64,000 nt of DNA from Combretum micranthum (GCA_024138025.1 JAMXBD010002255.1:62001-126000), one strand, 5' to 3'; counted from the stretch's first letter, positions 46,813 to 58,438 are shown. Program-made: numbers and translations. Notes: generated by a model not told the origin, from the letters alone.

Positions 46813-47495
46813 TGATATGGATCAAGTGGCCTAAATACAAAAGACTAAAGATTGCTATGTTGGAGAAATGTTTGCAGAGAAAGGCTACTATTTTCCTTAG
46901 AGATTCACATAATTTGGAGTGCAGACACTATATACCAGCATGTCCGTAGCTAGCCTTCATTGCATACACCACCACCGTATCTCCAAAAGTTGTTGGCTTA
47001 TTCGCCTCAGCAAGAACTTCAAATCTGTCTTTTTAATTGTAGGCCGCCTGTGTTGAATTAAGGCCGCCAACTTATGTTTATCTTAGACATGTTTTTTCCC
47101 TTTTGACCTTTAGTCTTTCTTATGGGTTTTTATATATTGTACCTTGTTTGTATTTGGACATATGATTAGTTGAATGAATTTTTCTCTTTGAGAGATTTCT
47201 CCATTGGTGAGAGTTTATTTGTTCTTATGATAAGTACAAATCATTTGATAGTTTGGTTCTACTCAACATGTGTGATTAGGGTCAAACTTCGTTCTTGTGA
47301 TAATAGTGGTTCAAGGACAAGTTTGTTTAGGGTTAGGTTATGTCGTTGTGATATTTGATAACTACGGTTTCAATTGATGAGTTCAATTGGGGTTGGGTTG
47401 CTTATTGGCTTGTTTCAAGATGATCCTAGGGTTCAAATCCATCATCGAATCATTGGGTCTTGGCTTTTTATACCTAGGGTTCTCGTTTCACATCA
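46813..47495 (+). repeat. 3' LTR of the Ty3/gypsy element
   Basis: 683 bp, TGATATGG...CATCA. Preceded by GAGGACGAATCTTCC and AAAAGAAGGAGGGA (polypurine tract), the usual end of such elements. Confidence 0.85.
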
Positions 47496-48060
47496 CTAAA
47501 TTGTAATATTCATATCTATTTTCATTATTTCTTTTGAATCTATGCTTGATGTTTACATTTATGGAGAAATAATCATCTTAACTTAGGTTTGTGAATCTAA
47601 GGCCTGATTCATGTGATTTCAAATGTTTTTAATTCAATATTGACTAGATAATTGTAATTAGTAGCTCAAACTTAATTCATGGGTCTAATTGAGTGGTGTA
47701 CCTTTTAGATCAATGTCTAATTTCAATCGAATATATTGAGAGATCATTCTTTTGAATACATTTAAGCCGCATAATTACCTTAAGAGAGGGATGATGAAAC
47801 TTTCTACACTTGATTTTAAAATTCCTTAAAATGGCTTTTTAATTAAAGGATTCTTAATCTTTATGTGAATCTAGATTACCGATAATTTATGAAGAGATTC
47901 CGTGGTTTGATCTATATCTAGAGTTTCTGACCTTAAAAGAGGCTTTAACTTACCTTAGTGATCCCAATATACCCAGCAAACAACTCTTTGAGTTTGTTAA
48001 GAAATCACATGATAAGGAATTAGTGATGCAAATCCCAAGTCCTTTCTTGTATTTACAAAC
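47496..48060 (+). repeat. Right part of the older LTR-like sequence
   Basis: Begins CTAAATTGTAAT right after the Ty3/gypsy LTR and reads as the natural continuation of 29398-30115. The right boundary could not be fixed; no coding content. Confidence 0.4.
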
Positions 48061-49879
48061 TTATCCTGTAATTTTACCTAAAAACATGTATATATTATAT
48101 GGCGGGGTTACTGTAGCTGGTTGATCACATGTAATAGGCGTGTTGGTTAACCTAAGAGAAGTCTTAAACTGATGACTGTAGGATGTCGCAAGAGAGGCAT
48201 GGGGGAGAAACAGGCAAACCCGGTTTCTCGAATGCACGAGTGTGATAGAAGATCAAATTAGATAGATTTGATCATTCTTAACTCGTTCTTCATAGAATGT
48301 GTTTGATATTTCTTGAAGATGTTTCAGCAAGTTTCTATGTTGCTTTGAACTTAACAATATGCAGAATCCTCTAAATAAGAGGAGAAACCTCTTATTTTTA
48401 ATGTTAGGGCTGATGGTGGCTATTCGATGACTTCCAGGTGAATGGTTGAGATCAAGTGTTACTGACATATGAGATCATTTTATAATGATCAATTGCTAAT
48501 ATTGAAGCCTTCTTTTCTTATAATATGGGTGGGCTAAAATGGGCTTAATGACTTTTATTATGTAAAAGTAGCCCATTTTCAATATAAAAAAAATTGAGGC
48601 TTGTTTTAGTCCACATAAGTCCCTTTTTAATCAAACAAAGGCCAAATTAACCCAAAAAGATATTTTTAGAGTCTACTTTTCATGCACAAGAAATCTGAAT
48701 AAAGTGAGAGCAGAATAAACATTTCAATAATCCTTATTCTGAGCTTACCAAGCCAATCTCCTTACGATTCTCTTATACTCGGTCTCTTCTAAGCCCTGTC
48801 ATTAGCCTAGATGACCAGCTCGTGGCATTAAATTGGGCCAAAGTAGCGAAATGACCCTCTACAGACTTAAAAGACCTGTAAATATCTCATATGTTGTAAA
48901 TTATAGGAATCATTCTTAATTAGTTTCTATTTTTTTTAAATAATTCAAAAGAGAAAAAGAGTAATCTTTGTAAATGAATTTCCACTTTGGGTTATAAATA
49001 TTCGTTATGGTTTCTAAATACTTGATCTAACCTCCTTTATAAATACCTACTAGCCTTATAGGTTCTTTTACCCTAAATAGTTGCCATTTGTATTTTGTCA
49101 TTTCAAAAAAATAACTTTTCAGTAAATTTAAGTATTGAAAATTTTACCTAAAAAAAATATCGTAATTTTTTTTAGAAAAAAAAGGAAGAGAAAAGGAAAA
49201 TTTGTTGAGTCAAACTGTTTTAAGCGAGTTGGTCAAACTTGAGGCCTGATGATCACTCTCTAAGTCAAAGGTGAACTACAGAGGTAAGAAATATGGGGAA
49301 ACCAAGACAATTGATCAATAAATAATTAGGGGCATTTGGAGGACTTGAGTTTCAAAAGAATATATAAGCCTAATATAATGGGCATTTAGTGAACTAATAG
49401 CTCGGGGGAAAATGGAAAAGTGCAGATTGAAAACCAAGAAAAGTTATCTCATTATTTTGAAGGTCTAGAATGATAAGACGCAAAACAAATCCTAAACACT
49501 AACCCTAAACAATTGACATTTGATCCATTTAAGGAAGTATTCTTAAAAATAAATCATGTCAAGAACCACCTCACATTGGCCACCCACAAAGTGGCAATTT
49601 AGAGGTAGGTTCATTAATCAGGAGAAAAAGGATTAACTAATTTATGCTTACCCTAGTTGCATTAATTTAAGAGCAATCAATAGGTAATGATAATTCATTT
49701 CTTTGAAAGGAAGAAGAGCCTCTAATCCAAAGCATACAAAACCCATACACTATTATTCATAAGCCATCAACTGAAAATTAGTGAAATAAAAGTCACCTAG
49801 AATTCATTACCAAAAAAGAGGAACAAAGAAAAAGAGGAAAAGGAGACTAGAAGAAGAGAGAGAGAGAGAGAGAGAGAGA

Positions 49880-49911
<32 letters not shown>

Positions 49912-50426
49912 AGAGAGAGATCACCTACCCCAAATTGGAAAGTTATTAACCCAAGCTTAAGAACTATTTGCTTTAAATAAGAAAGACTATGCCCTAGTGA
50001 AAAAAAAAAATAAAAGTCCTCGAAAGGGAAAAGTTTTTGCCCCTAATGTTTAAATTATTTCAATGATGAGAAGCCTAAAATTGGTTTAGTAGTCAAGCAT
50101 GAGGCTAAATTGGAAAATGAGTGGCCAATAGTGCAAGCCTACTGCTTATTTGTAATTTTTGGATTCTCACTGTTAGCAATTTTTTTTTTAAAAAAAATGC
50201 TTTTCAATAAATGCCTTGGTTTAAACTTTTCAAAAAAGAAAAAAAGAAAAAAAAATAAAAAATTTTCCAAAAAAGGGAGTTTTTCAATAAAAATTTTCCT
50301 TAAACATTTAAAGAGAAAAGAGAGTTCTTTAAAAAAAAAAAAAAGAAAAGAATATTCAAAGAAAGAGAAAATTCTTAGGGAGCCTGATCATCCGGCCTCT
50401 CTGTGATAATTACTTAGGAAGTTAAG
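48061..50426. other. Intergenic DNA, no gene seen
   Basis: Mixed AT-rich sequence. A minus-strand 71-codon ORF (48253-48468) has no recognisable motif. A-rich, lysine-coding low-complexity DNA at about 50187-50360 gives a spurious ORF. Confidence 0.4.
49852..49921. repeat. (GA)n microsatellite
   Basis: About 70 bases of GA repeats with occasional GAA interruptions. Confidence 0.95.
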
Positions 50427-51480
50427 TTATCTCGTGGAGTCTTTATGACCCTCGATTGTCTTATAAAGCCTTCAAGAACTTTAGTTATCTTATAGAAATT
50501 TGGGGAACTTCAATTATTTTATAGAGTCTTTAGGACCCTCAATTGTCTCATAAAGTCTTCACGAACTCTAGTTATTTTATGGAGTCTTTAGGACCTTCAA
50601 TTATCCTATAAAGTTTTTAGAAAATAATCTTTAAGACCTTTAGTTATCCTATAAAGCCTTTAGGAACTTTAGTTATCTTATAGAACTCTCAGGAACTTCA
50701 ATTATCTTTGAAGTCTTTATGACCTTTAGTTGTCTAAAAAAGCCATCAAGAACTTTAGATATCTTATAGAACTATTAGGAACTTTGATTATCTTATGGAG
50801 TCTTTAGGACCCTCAGTTGTCCTATAAAGCCTTTAGGAGCTTTAGTTATCTTATGAAACCTTTAAAAGCTTCAGCTATCTTATAGAGTCTTTAAGACCAC
50901 TAGTTATTCCATAAAGGCTTTAGAAGCTTTAGTTATCCTTTGAAAATTTTAGAAACCTTAGTATTCTAATGTTTAGAGAAATTTAGGAAATTTGGTTATA
51001 CTCTAAATGTAGGAACTTTAGTTTCTTATAAAGTTAAAAAACACTAGTCATCTTTGAAGAATTTTAGAAACAATAATATTCCTATTTAAGAACTTTCGCC
51101 ATTGTCTAAATATAGTAACTTTAGTTATCTTGTTAGGAGTTTTAGTACTCTTGCATTTAGAAAGACTAAGGAACTTTGGTTATCGTTTTAGTAAATAAGA
51201 ACATCTTTCATCCCATAAAAGTTAGGAGCTTTAGTTATCTTCGGAGAATTTTAGGAACTCTAGCATTTCCATGATTAGGAACTTTAGCTATCCTACAGAA
51301 ATCAGGAGCTTTAGTTATCCTTTGAAATTTTTAAGAACCTTAGTATTTTTATCTTTGAGTAGAAAAAGAATCATCCCACAAAAGTTAGGTGTTATATTTA
51401 TCCTTTGAGAATCCTAGAAACTTTAGTATTCCTATCTATAGAAAAACCTAGAATTGTCGGTTATCCTTTGAAACATATTT
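50427..51480. repeat. 29-bp minisatellite array, about 36 degenerate copies
   Basis: A tandem array of a unit of the form TTATCTTATAGAGTCTTTAG followed by GAACTTCAA or GACCCTCAA. Several consecutive units near the left end (about 50457-50600) are exactly 29 bases. Two unit variants ('gaacTTTAG' and 'gaccCTCAA') tend to alternate, suggesting a 58-bp higher-order dimer. Decay and indels increase to the right. Copy number is estimated by dividing the length by 29. Confidence 0.85.
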
Positions 51481-52411
51481 AGATGCTAAAGCAAGGACCC
51501 TACTCAAATTTAGTAAGGCTAGCTTAAGGAACGCTAGCGCAAGTTAGATGTAAGCCCGAAAGCCTACTCAAAAGGCCAGTTTAAGGAGCGTCGACTTACT
51601 TCTAATGCTTACTCTTAGGAGTGCTACCGAACACATATTTTAGGATCATTTTCTTATAAATGAGCAATATCTTAAATGAAAACATATTAGGAAATACTTG
51701 GGGGGAGGGGAGTAGGAAGGAAGGGGGTGAATTGAGTATTTGACCTAAAATAGTCAATTAATGAAATTTTGATGTAGTAGATCAAATTAATCTTTGATGA
51801 CCACAATTATAGCAATAATATTAGCCAAAAAGGAATATAAAAGAGATAAGGAAAGAAGATTCAAGCCCGAATATAATGTGAAGTTCGACCCACTTCCTAA
51901 TCTCCACGATCATACAAATTGTCCTTTAATTCGAGGACTTCACACACTTTAATTAACCTTAAACACAAAAGCTCAAATAAAGCTATAAACCAATTACAAC
52001 ACTCAGGAATGTATAATATCCTCTCTTTATATGCTCTTTTACAATATAGATAAAAAACAAAGCACTAATTTTAAATTTTTCTTTCTCTAGATTTTTTAGC
52101 AAAATAAAGAACAAAAGTACAAGAGTTAAGAAGATCAATAGGCTTGTTTGTTTGCAATGAATGCTCTTGAAAAACTAACTTTTAATCTACCAAGAAAATG
52201 TATATTTATAAGTCTTTAGAAGTCAAACACCTGTTGGACATAACATCTGAAAAACGTCAAGCATTAAATGCGCATAAAGGCTACTTTTGCTCCATTGGAT
52301 CACCAGTGTAACTCTCTACCAGCTCATTGGTTCGGCATGCATGCCCTTGAGTTGACAAAACGTGCCCTGAGATGAACGAATTGTGCTTTAGAATGAATTC
52401 ACAATCAAGGC
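51481..52411. other. Repeat-like intergenic DNA, no gene seen
   Basis: It starts with short repeated words (AGGCTAGCTTAAGGA, GGCCAGTTTAAGGAGC) that may be the tail of the minisatellite. It includes GGGGGGAGGGGAGTAGG...GGGGGTGAATTGAG (about 51699-51737), a phrase frequent near LTRs of Maximus/SIRE-type copia elements. No coding domain is visible. Confidence 0.4.
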
Positions 52412-52664
52412 TGTATCTATTTTGTTCTATTAAGACTGCATGGTCAACATACATGCATTACACATTTTGACACATGTATCTAGTTTTAGACACGCGTTTT
52501 CTTTCTTTCTCTGTATAAGTATAAATACTCCTTTGTAACAAAAGTTAGTTAGAAAATAAAAGTTCTTTATGATATTTCCTCTATTTCTCTACTTCTCTAA
52601 ATTTCTTTCATGGAAGTTTATTAGATAAATGTTGTTCATACATTTTGTTCATGCTCTTCCTTTA
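52412..52664 (+). repeat. 5' LTR of the plus-strand copia element
   Basis: Starts TGTATCTATTTTGTTC and ends TTCCTTTA (the usual CA has become TA). Shares TGCATTACACATTTTGACAC and TACTCCTTTGTAAC with the 3' LTR. TATAAGTATAAATA near 52516-52529 is a plausible core promoter. Confidence 0.85.
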
Positions 52665-52677
52665 TGGTATCAGAGCA
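52665..52677 (+). other. Primer-binding site (initiator tRNA-Met type) of the copia element
   Basis: TGGTATCAGAGCA, a perfect plant copia primer site, directly after the 5' LTR. Confidence 0.9.
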
Positions 52678-52746
52678 AGTGATTCTAGTATTATCTTTCA
52701 ACTTTTTTATTTTCAATGATTAATTAGTTTGTTGTTGAAATTGAAG

Positions 52747-53660
52747 ATGAGTAAGTAGACTAGGGATTCAAACTCACAAATAGGCAACTTAGATATACTT
52801 TATTTGTCTGGATTAGATGTTTTTGGTATGGTTTTAGGAAATATAAAGTTCAATGGTTCTAATTTCTTATATTGGAGTCGCTTCATGCGTATGGCCTTAA
52901 GTGCGAAAATGAAATTAGGTTTCATTGATGGAAAATTCCTAAACCAGAGGAAGGATCAACTGAATTAGTTAGATGGACTAATTGTGACTTTATGGTACAC
53001 TATTGGATTCTTAATTCTATGGAGAATGACTTTTCACAAAACTTTCTTGTATGCTGAATTTGCAAGAACTATGGAAAGATATTTCTAAACAATTTGGTCA
53101 AACAAATGGACCTAATCTTTCAGATTTAACATGAAATTTCTAATCTACGATAAGGAAACATGTCTATTTTTGCTTACTATAACAAAGTGCAAACTTTTGG
53201 GATGAATTGCAAGTTTTGAATCCTTATCCTATGTTGTGATTGTGAAAGACTTACGTATTGTACTTATAGTTTTAAGGAGCATTTACAAGAGTTTGAATCT
53301 CAAAGTAAGCTCATGCAATTCCTTATTGGACTTTCTAATGTTATGAAGTTGTTTGAAATCAAATTTTAGCATATGATCATATGCCTAATGTGAATAAAGC
53401 CTTTTATATTTTGATGCAAGTAGAAAGACAATCGACATATTACTAGTTCTTTTAGTGCTGATTCAGTGTTTAGCCTTTAATATTGCACGTTGCTAGTAAA
53501 TCAGTTATTTTTGGTAGAAAGGATTTTCGAAAGGTTAAATTGCATTGTAGGCATTGTAATGTTGATGGTTACTCTGTAGAGACATGTTTTGAGTTGATAG
53601 TTACCCTGACTGGTATAAAGGAAGGCGAAATAAGAAAGGAAATGGTAGAGTAGCAGCACA
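52747..53660 (+). pseudogene. Copia gag region
   Basis: From ATG 52747 the frame stops at codon 4, but continues as IKFNGSNFLYWSRFMRMALS (about 52839-52898), the gag N-terminal motif. Later KLHCRHCNVDGYSVETCF (about 53538-53591) is a knuckle-like Cys/His cluster with altered spacing. Frameshifts throughout. Confidence 0.7.
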
Positions 53661-53954
53661 TGTAATTGCAAATTTAGAGATTGGATATTCCACTCCTTTT
53701 GATCATCATGTTACCACTAAAGTGAATCATGTTTCTACTACCGATTACTCAGGAAAGCATGTCACTTATCAAAATCCTTCTTTATCGTTTAGGAATATGG
53801 ATCCTAACTATTATAAATTGATTATGATGAAGTAATGAAGATGATTAAAAGTTTCATCAAGTATTAAAACATGAAAGGAGCTTTCAATTTCGCTTCCACA
53901 TCTCATTTTTAGGTATGTTACTCAACCATGCTCGCTTAAGTGTTGTGAATGATA

Positions 53955-54110
53955 AAAAAACTTCTTGGATTGTCAATGCAGGAACATGACTCCTTTTGAA
54001 ACCATATTGCATAAATACCAACTAAAAACCCTATTTCTATACACTTACCAAATGGACAACTTAAACGAATTAGCTATGTAGTAACCGTGCATTTGAATTC
54101 CCAAATCACT
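53955..54110 (+). pseudogene. Copia protease fragment
   Basis: SWIVNAGT followed by a stop at the position where copia proteases have SWIxDSGATDHMT, so the catalytic Asp has become Asn. CTCCTTTTGAAACC continues the expected MTPF segment in the next frame. Confidence 0.65.
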
Positions 54111-54381
54111 ATTACAAATGTCTTCTTAGTCCAGATTTTCATCATAACTTACTTTCAGTGAGTAAGTTCTTGAAAGACACTTCATTTGTGCTTATATTAA
54201 TGACAACCAATTCATATTTCAGGATGAGAAATCTAATGCTGTCTTAGTCAAAGCTTCTCTAATAGGAGGATTATACATTTTGCACTCAGATGGCATTGAT
54301 TACACCATTCTATTATCCGTAAGAGTATTGCATCACAAGATTCTTATGATTGTGTTGTTTCCTTTTCAAGTTGTAATAAAG

Positions 54382-55612
54382 TAGGGGTGTGTAAAAAAAG
54401 CTAATGTTTAGAATAACCAAACGAAACTGGAAAACCAATTGTAAAAAAATGATTAATCGATTTATCGATTTTAGTTTAGGATTAGCATTTTTAATTTTTC
54501 TAGTTTTCAGTTATGGTTTCAATTTATAGAACCAAAAACAATGGTTTCGGTTAACCGATCCATATTTATAAATATATATTATTTATAATATACTTATATA
54601 ATTATTTTAATATATATAAATACTAAATGGTCGATCTTGAAATGTAAAACCTTATCTTCCATTCTCTTCAGTCGCAGCCATCACATCACGTTTACGTTCA
54701 TATTCACGTATGTTGAAACTTAAACAGTAAACCTCTTTCATTTTCTCTTCTCCATCACACTCGCATCATCATTCCATCATGTTCACATATTCTTAATCTC
54801 TTATTCCTCACTGCAATTGTACTGTTAAGCGACTCATATCCCTTTTTTGGTGTTATGATCTAAACGACCACTAGGCTCTGGTTGCATATGTATTAGGGTT
54901 ATAAATGAGTTAGACAACTCGAGAGTTACTCGAGTTCGACGAAAAGCTCGAATTTGACAATCTTATAATCGAGTCAAGTTCAAGTTCGACCTACTTGAGT
55001 AGCTATTGAGTTCGAGCTCGAGTTTTTAATTACTCGACTCGGTGAGCTCGTGAGCTTAATCGAGTTTGACTAAATATTAAATCGATACAAGTCGAGTTCA
55101 AGTTTATCGAGTATTAGATACTCTTTATATTTAAATCAATATTTAAAAGAATAATCGAGTTTAATTGAGTCAAGTTTCGAGCTTAAAAATTAAAGCTTGA
55201 TTTAGTTCGAGTTCGAGTTCGAGTTCGAGCTTTAAGTTTTTTATTCGAGTCGAATTTAAGCTTGGTACTTTATTGACTCGACTCAACTCACTTACAGTCC
55301 TAATATGTATGAGCTTTTGTAATTGTCTTACACTCTTAATTTATAGTTTTTAGTATAATTATAAAAATAAATGCTCATATTTTTTTATGGACATGTTAAA
55401 AAATACAATTAACTACAAATTGTGCATAACCATTATTTTAAATGATTAAAAATAAAAAATCAAAAATATTAACCCCAAAAAAAGGTTTAACCTATAGGCG
55501 GTTAACAATTTATAATAGATTGGTTTAAGGTCGAGATATTAAACAACTAATCATTAAGTTTATGTTCAAAAAATAAGGCTACGGACTAGTTAATCGATCC
55601 GTGAACACTCTA
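54382..55612. mobile_element. Non-autonomous hAT-like element inserted in the copia pol
   Basis: The left end TAGGGGTGTG and the reverse complement of the right end (TAGAGTGTTCACGG) match as short inverted repeats of hAT type. Flanking 8-mers TAATAAAG (54374-54381) and GAATAAAC (55613-55620) share AATAAA (6 of 8). Removing 1231 bp plus one 8-mer restores the copia frame exactly across the junction. No transposase; a second element sits inside. Confidence 0.78.
54894..55302. mobile_element. Small hAT-like element nested in the larger one
   Basis: 409 bp. The left end TAGGGTTATAAATGAGTT and the reverse complement of the right end (TAGGACTGTAAGTGAGTT) are inverted repeats. It is flanked by a perfect 8-bp duplication ATATGTAT (54886-54893 and 55303-55310), the size made by hAT transposases. 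The interior is rich in CTCGAGTTCGAG-type words (about 54915-55255), as in many plant hAT-derived short elements. Non-coding. Confidence 0.9.
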
Positions 55613-55619
55613 GAATAAA

Positions 55620-56510
55620 CCAGTCAATGATATACATTTGTTTCATGCAAGGGTCATATTTCATCTTGATTGTTGTAAACACATTTCTCTCAAACACCTA
55701 TTTTATGATACTTGTCAATTGGCAAAAAGACATCATTTTGCCCTTTCCTTTAAATGAGAATGTTTCATCTTTTGCTTTTGAATTGCAGCATGTAAATGTT
55801 TGGGGTCTCGACACATTTTGCCTTTCCTTTAAGTGAGAATGTTTCATCTTTTGCTTTGGAGTTGCTGCATGTAAATGTTTGGGGGCCTTATCATGTACAT
55901 TCCATCACGAGAAGATATTTTTTTATAGTGGGTGATTATGCTTGTCGTACATGGACCGTTTTGTTGAATAATAAGACATAGGTAGCTACTCATTTAAATG
56001 ATTTTTGTCTACACAAAAACCAATTTCAAACACTTCCTAAACACATTCGATCAGACAATGGGATTGAGTTTGTTTCCCATGAATGCCAATCTCTTTTTCT
56101 TTGACTTGGAATAGTTCATCATGAACTATTCCCTACACGAAAAAATGACAAAGTTGAACGCAATCATCGACATCTTCTTAATACCACTAGAGCCTTGAGG
56201 TCGCATGCTAATTTACCTAAGTGCTTTTGGGGAGAATGTATCTTGAAGCCACCTATTTGATTAACCGTATGCCTATGTCTAAACTCAACTGGTTGTTACC
56301 CTATGGAAAGCTCTTTGATAAACCGCTTACATATGATCATCTTAGAGTTATGGGATGTCTTTGTTATGTGCCCATATTAGGCAAGGCAAGAGATAAGTTT
56401 GATGCAAAAGGAATGAAATGTATTTTTTTGAGATATTCTTCGAATAAAAAAGGATATCGATGTATGCTTTGGAGGACCAAAGAGTTTTACATAGCTGAGA
56501 TGTAGCTTTA
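55620..56510 (+). pseudogene. Copia integrase region with an 80-bp internal duplication
   Basis: Starts with a VNDIHLFHAR-like segment (zinc region) just right of the hAT insertion. HVNVWGPYHVHSITRRYFF (about 55870-55926) is the start of the integrase core. CWGECILKPPI, LINRMPM and MGCLCYVPILGKARDKFD (56225-56410) are its C-terminal part. A tandem repeat (55734-55813 and 55814-55892) duplicates the ENVSSFAFELxHVNVWG segment and shifts the frame. Confidence 0.82.
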
Positions 56511-56939
56511 TTTGAAGAAATCTTTCCTTTTCAGCAAAATGATAACATTCTCACTCTCCTTTGTCAACTGCTTTACATCAACCTCCTTTACCCTCAGTTT
56601 CTTTTGGAAGTTCTTGAAACGCTTCCACTTCTCCACCTCCTGTTCATGATGTGTCTATTGAGTCCAATTCTTCTTTACCTGTTATAGAGTCTCCTGTTCT
56701 CATAGATTCTTTTGTTCCTAGACATACTTCTCATGTGTTTAAACCTCTTCAATAGTTAAGTGATTATGTTCATTGTGTACATCAAGCCTTCTTTGTTCAA
56801 ATGACTAATGATATCATAGATTTTAGTTCTTCCCACATTTCTTCTTCCTCTTATCCTTATCCCTTGTTTACTTCACACACTTTTTCTTCTTACCTTATGA
56901 TTATGTGGTTGTTTTAGCTCATGTTTTAACAACTAAGGA

Positions 56940-57850
56940 GCTTTATTGCTATTCTCAAGCTGCTTAAGATGATAAATGGATTGAAGCTTTGAATAATTAG
57001 ATAGATGCCTTGGAGAAAAATAACACTTGAGACTTAACTAATTTGCCTCATGGAAAGAGAGATGTAAGTTCCAAATGGGTTTATAAATTAAATATAAACC
57101 TGATGGAAGTGTTGAGAGGTATAAGACTAGATTGGTTGCTAAGGGATACGTTCAAATAAAAGGTGAAGATTATCATAATACTTTCACTTCGGTTGCTAAA
57201 CTTTGTACTTTGAGAATTTTAATTGCAATTGCAGCTGCTAAAGGATGGCCACTTTATCAAGTTGATATCAATACTCCCTTTCTCCATGTTGCTTTAGATG
57301 AAGAGATATACATGTTGCCGCCTAAAGAATATTCTAAAGCATGACTAGGTCAAGTTTGTTGATTAAAGAAGTCCTTGTATGGACTTAAGCAGGCTTCTAT
57401 GCAATGGAATCTTAAGATGTCTCAATTTTTGTTGAAGCATGGTTTTCACCAGTTGCTCAATGACTATTCTTTATTCATTCAGTCTAATTCTAATGGCTTA
57501 TTAGTGGCTTTATTGTATGTGGATGATCTCCTTTTGATAAGAAATAACAGTGTTGCAATAGATTTGTTGAAAACTCAATTGCATACTTCTTATACCATTA
57601 AAGATCTTGGAGAAGCCAGATTTTATTTGGGTATAGAGATTAATCGAACTTCTGAAGGCATTCATCTTAGTCGACACAAATTTCTTTCTAATAGTTTGTT
57701 TGACGCTAGCTTATCAGGTGCATGTCCAGCTAAAATGACTTTTCCATTTAGTCTCAAACTTGATCAGCACTCAGGGGATCTTCTACCTAGTCCTAACTCC
57801 TATCACGTTAGTTGGATGACTTTTGTACTTGACTTTAACTTGTGCTGAAA
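56940..57850 (+). pseudogene. Copia reverse transcriptase region
   Basis: DDKWIEALNN-like start near 56970; KWVYKLN near 57077; VAKGYVQIKGEDYHNTFTSV at 57135-57194; YQVDINTPFLH at about 57256-57290. After a stop at 57362, the frame 57375-57848 has LYGLKQAS, LLYVDDLLLI (catalytic Asp pair near 57520-57530), KDLGEARFYLGIEI and GIHLSRHKFL. Disrupted by at least three stops. Confidence 0.85.
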
Positions 57851-58438
57851 TTTGCTTTGTTGTACATAGGCAAAGTCTATTCTTAGCCTCTCTACGTCCC
57901 CCTTATATTCAGGCCTTTTTCATGTGCTACGATATCTAAAAGGCAGCATTGCCATGGGTGTTTTTTTTATCCTGTTCAGTCTTCTTTTTACTTGGTCAGA
58001 TATTCTGATTCTAATTGGGGTTCTTGCCCTATTGATCACAAGTCCATTAATGGCTTTTGTATATTTCTTGGTTTGCCTTAATCTCCTAGAAATCCAAAAA
58101 GTAGCATACCGTAACTATTTCATTTGTTGAATCAGAGTATAGGAGCTTGGCTACTCTTGCCAAGGAGCTCTTGTGGATCTCTTATGTTTTGAAGGATTAA
58201 AATGTTGATATTCCCTTGCCTATCACCATTTGTGTAGATAACAAATCTACTCAATTAATTGCTAATCATCCTTATATACATAGCAGTAAAAAACATATTG
58301 GAATTGATGTTTATTTTATGCACGATCACATTTCCATTGGGATTTTGGAGACTGCCTATGTTCCATCCAAACATCAATTGGCGGATTAGTTGACTAAGCC
58401 TAAGCTTTTTTATTTTTATCGCAAGATGGGCCTTTAAT
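57851..58438 (+). pseudogene. Copia RNase H region
   Basis: VLRYLKGSI at about 57922-57950; CPIDHKSINGFC-like at about 58028-58060; ASTKE-like Glu region near 58135-58175; KHIGIDVYFMHDHI at about 58290-58332; AYVPSKHQLAD then a stop then LTKPKL and the terminal MGL near 58425-58437. Non-functional. Confidence 0.75.

Larger units (their letters stand above)
30116..47495 (+). mobile_element. Ty3/gypsy LTR retrotransposon, internally deleted and carrying nested insertions
   Basis: LTRs at 30116-30879 and 46813-47495 both start TGAT(G/A)TGGATCAAG and end in CA. The flanking pentamers CTTAA (30111-30115) and CTAAA (47496-47500) fit a 5-bp target duplication with one change. The primer-binding site TTTGGCATTAGAGC (30880-30893) resembles the tRNA-Met type. 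The polypurine tract AAAAGAAGGAGGGA (about 46798-46811) precedes the right LTR. Coding pieces: gag 30997-31440, 42738-43033 and 45640 onwards, then zinc knuckle and protease to about 46790. The RT, RNase H and integrase are missing: the frame passes from the region just after the protease to what looks like the extreme C-terminus near 46700. Two later insertions split gag. Confidence 0.85.

Noticed and set aside
48253..48468. 71-codon minus-strand ORF
   Set aside because: No motif, no promoter layout, and repeat-rich surroundings.
50110..50406. Lysine-rich 98-codon ORF
   Set aside because: Arises from A-rich low-complexity DNA; no motif or gene context.
50427..51480. CRISPR-like array
   Set aside because: Units are directly adjacent and degenerate with no unique spacers; a minisatellite in a plant genome.
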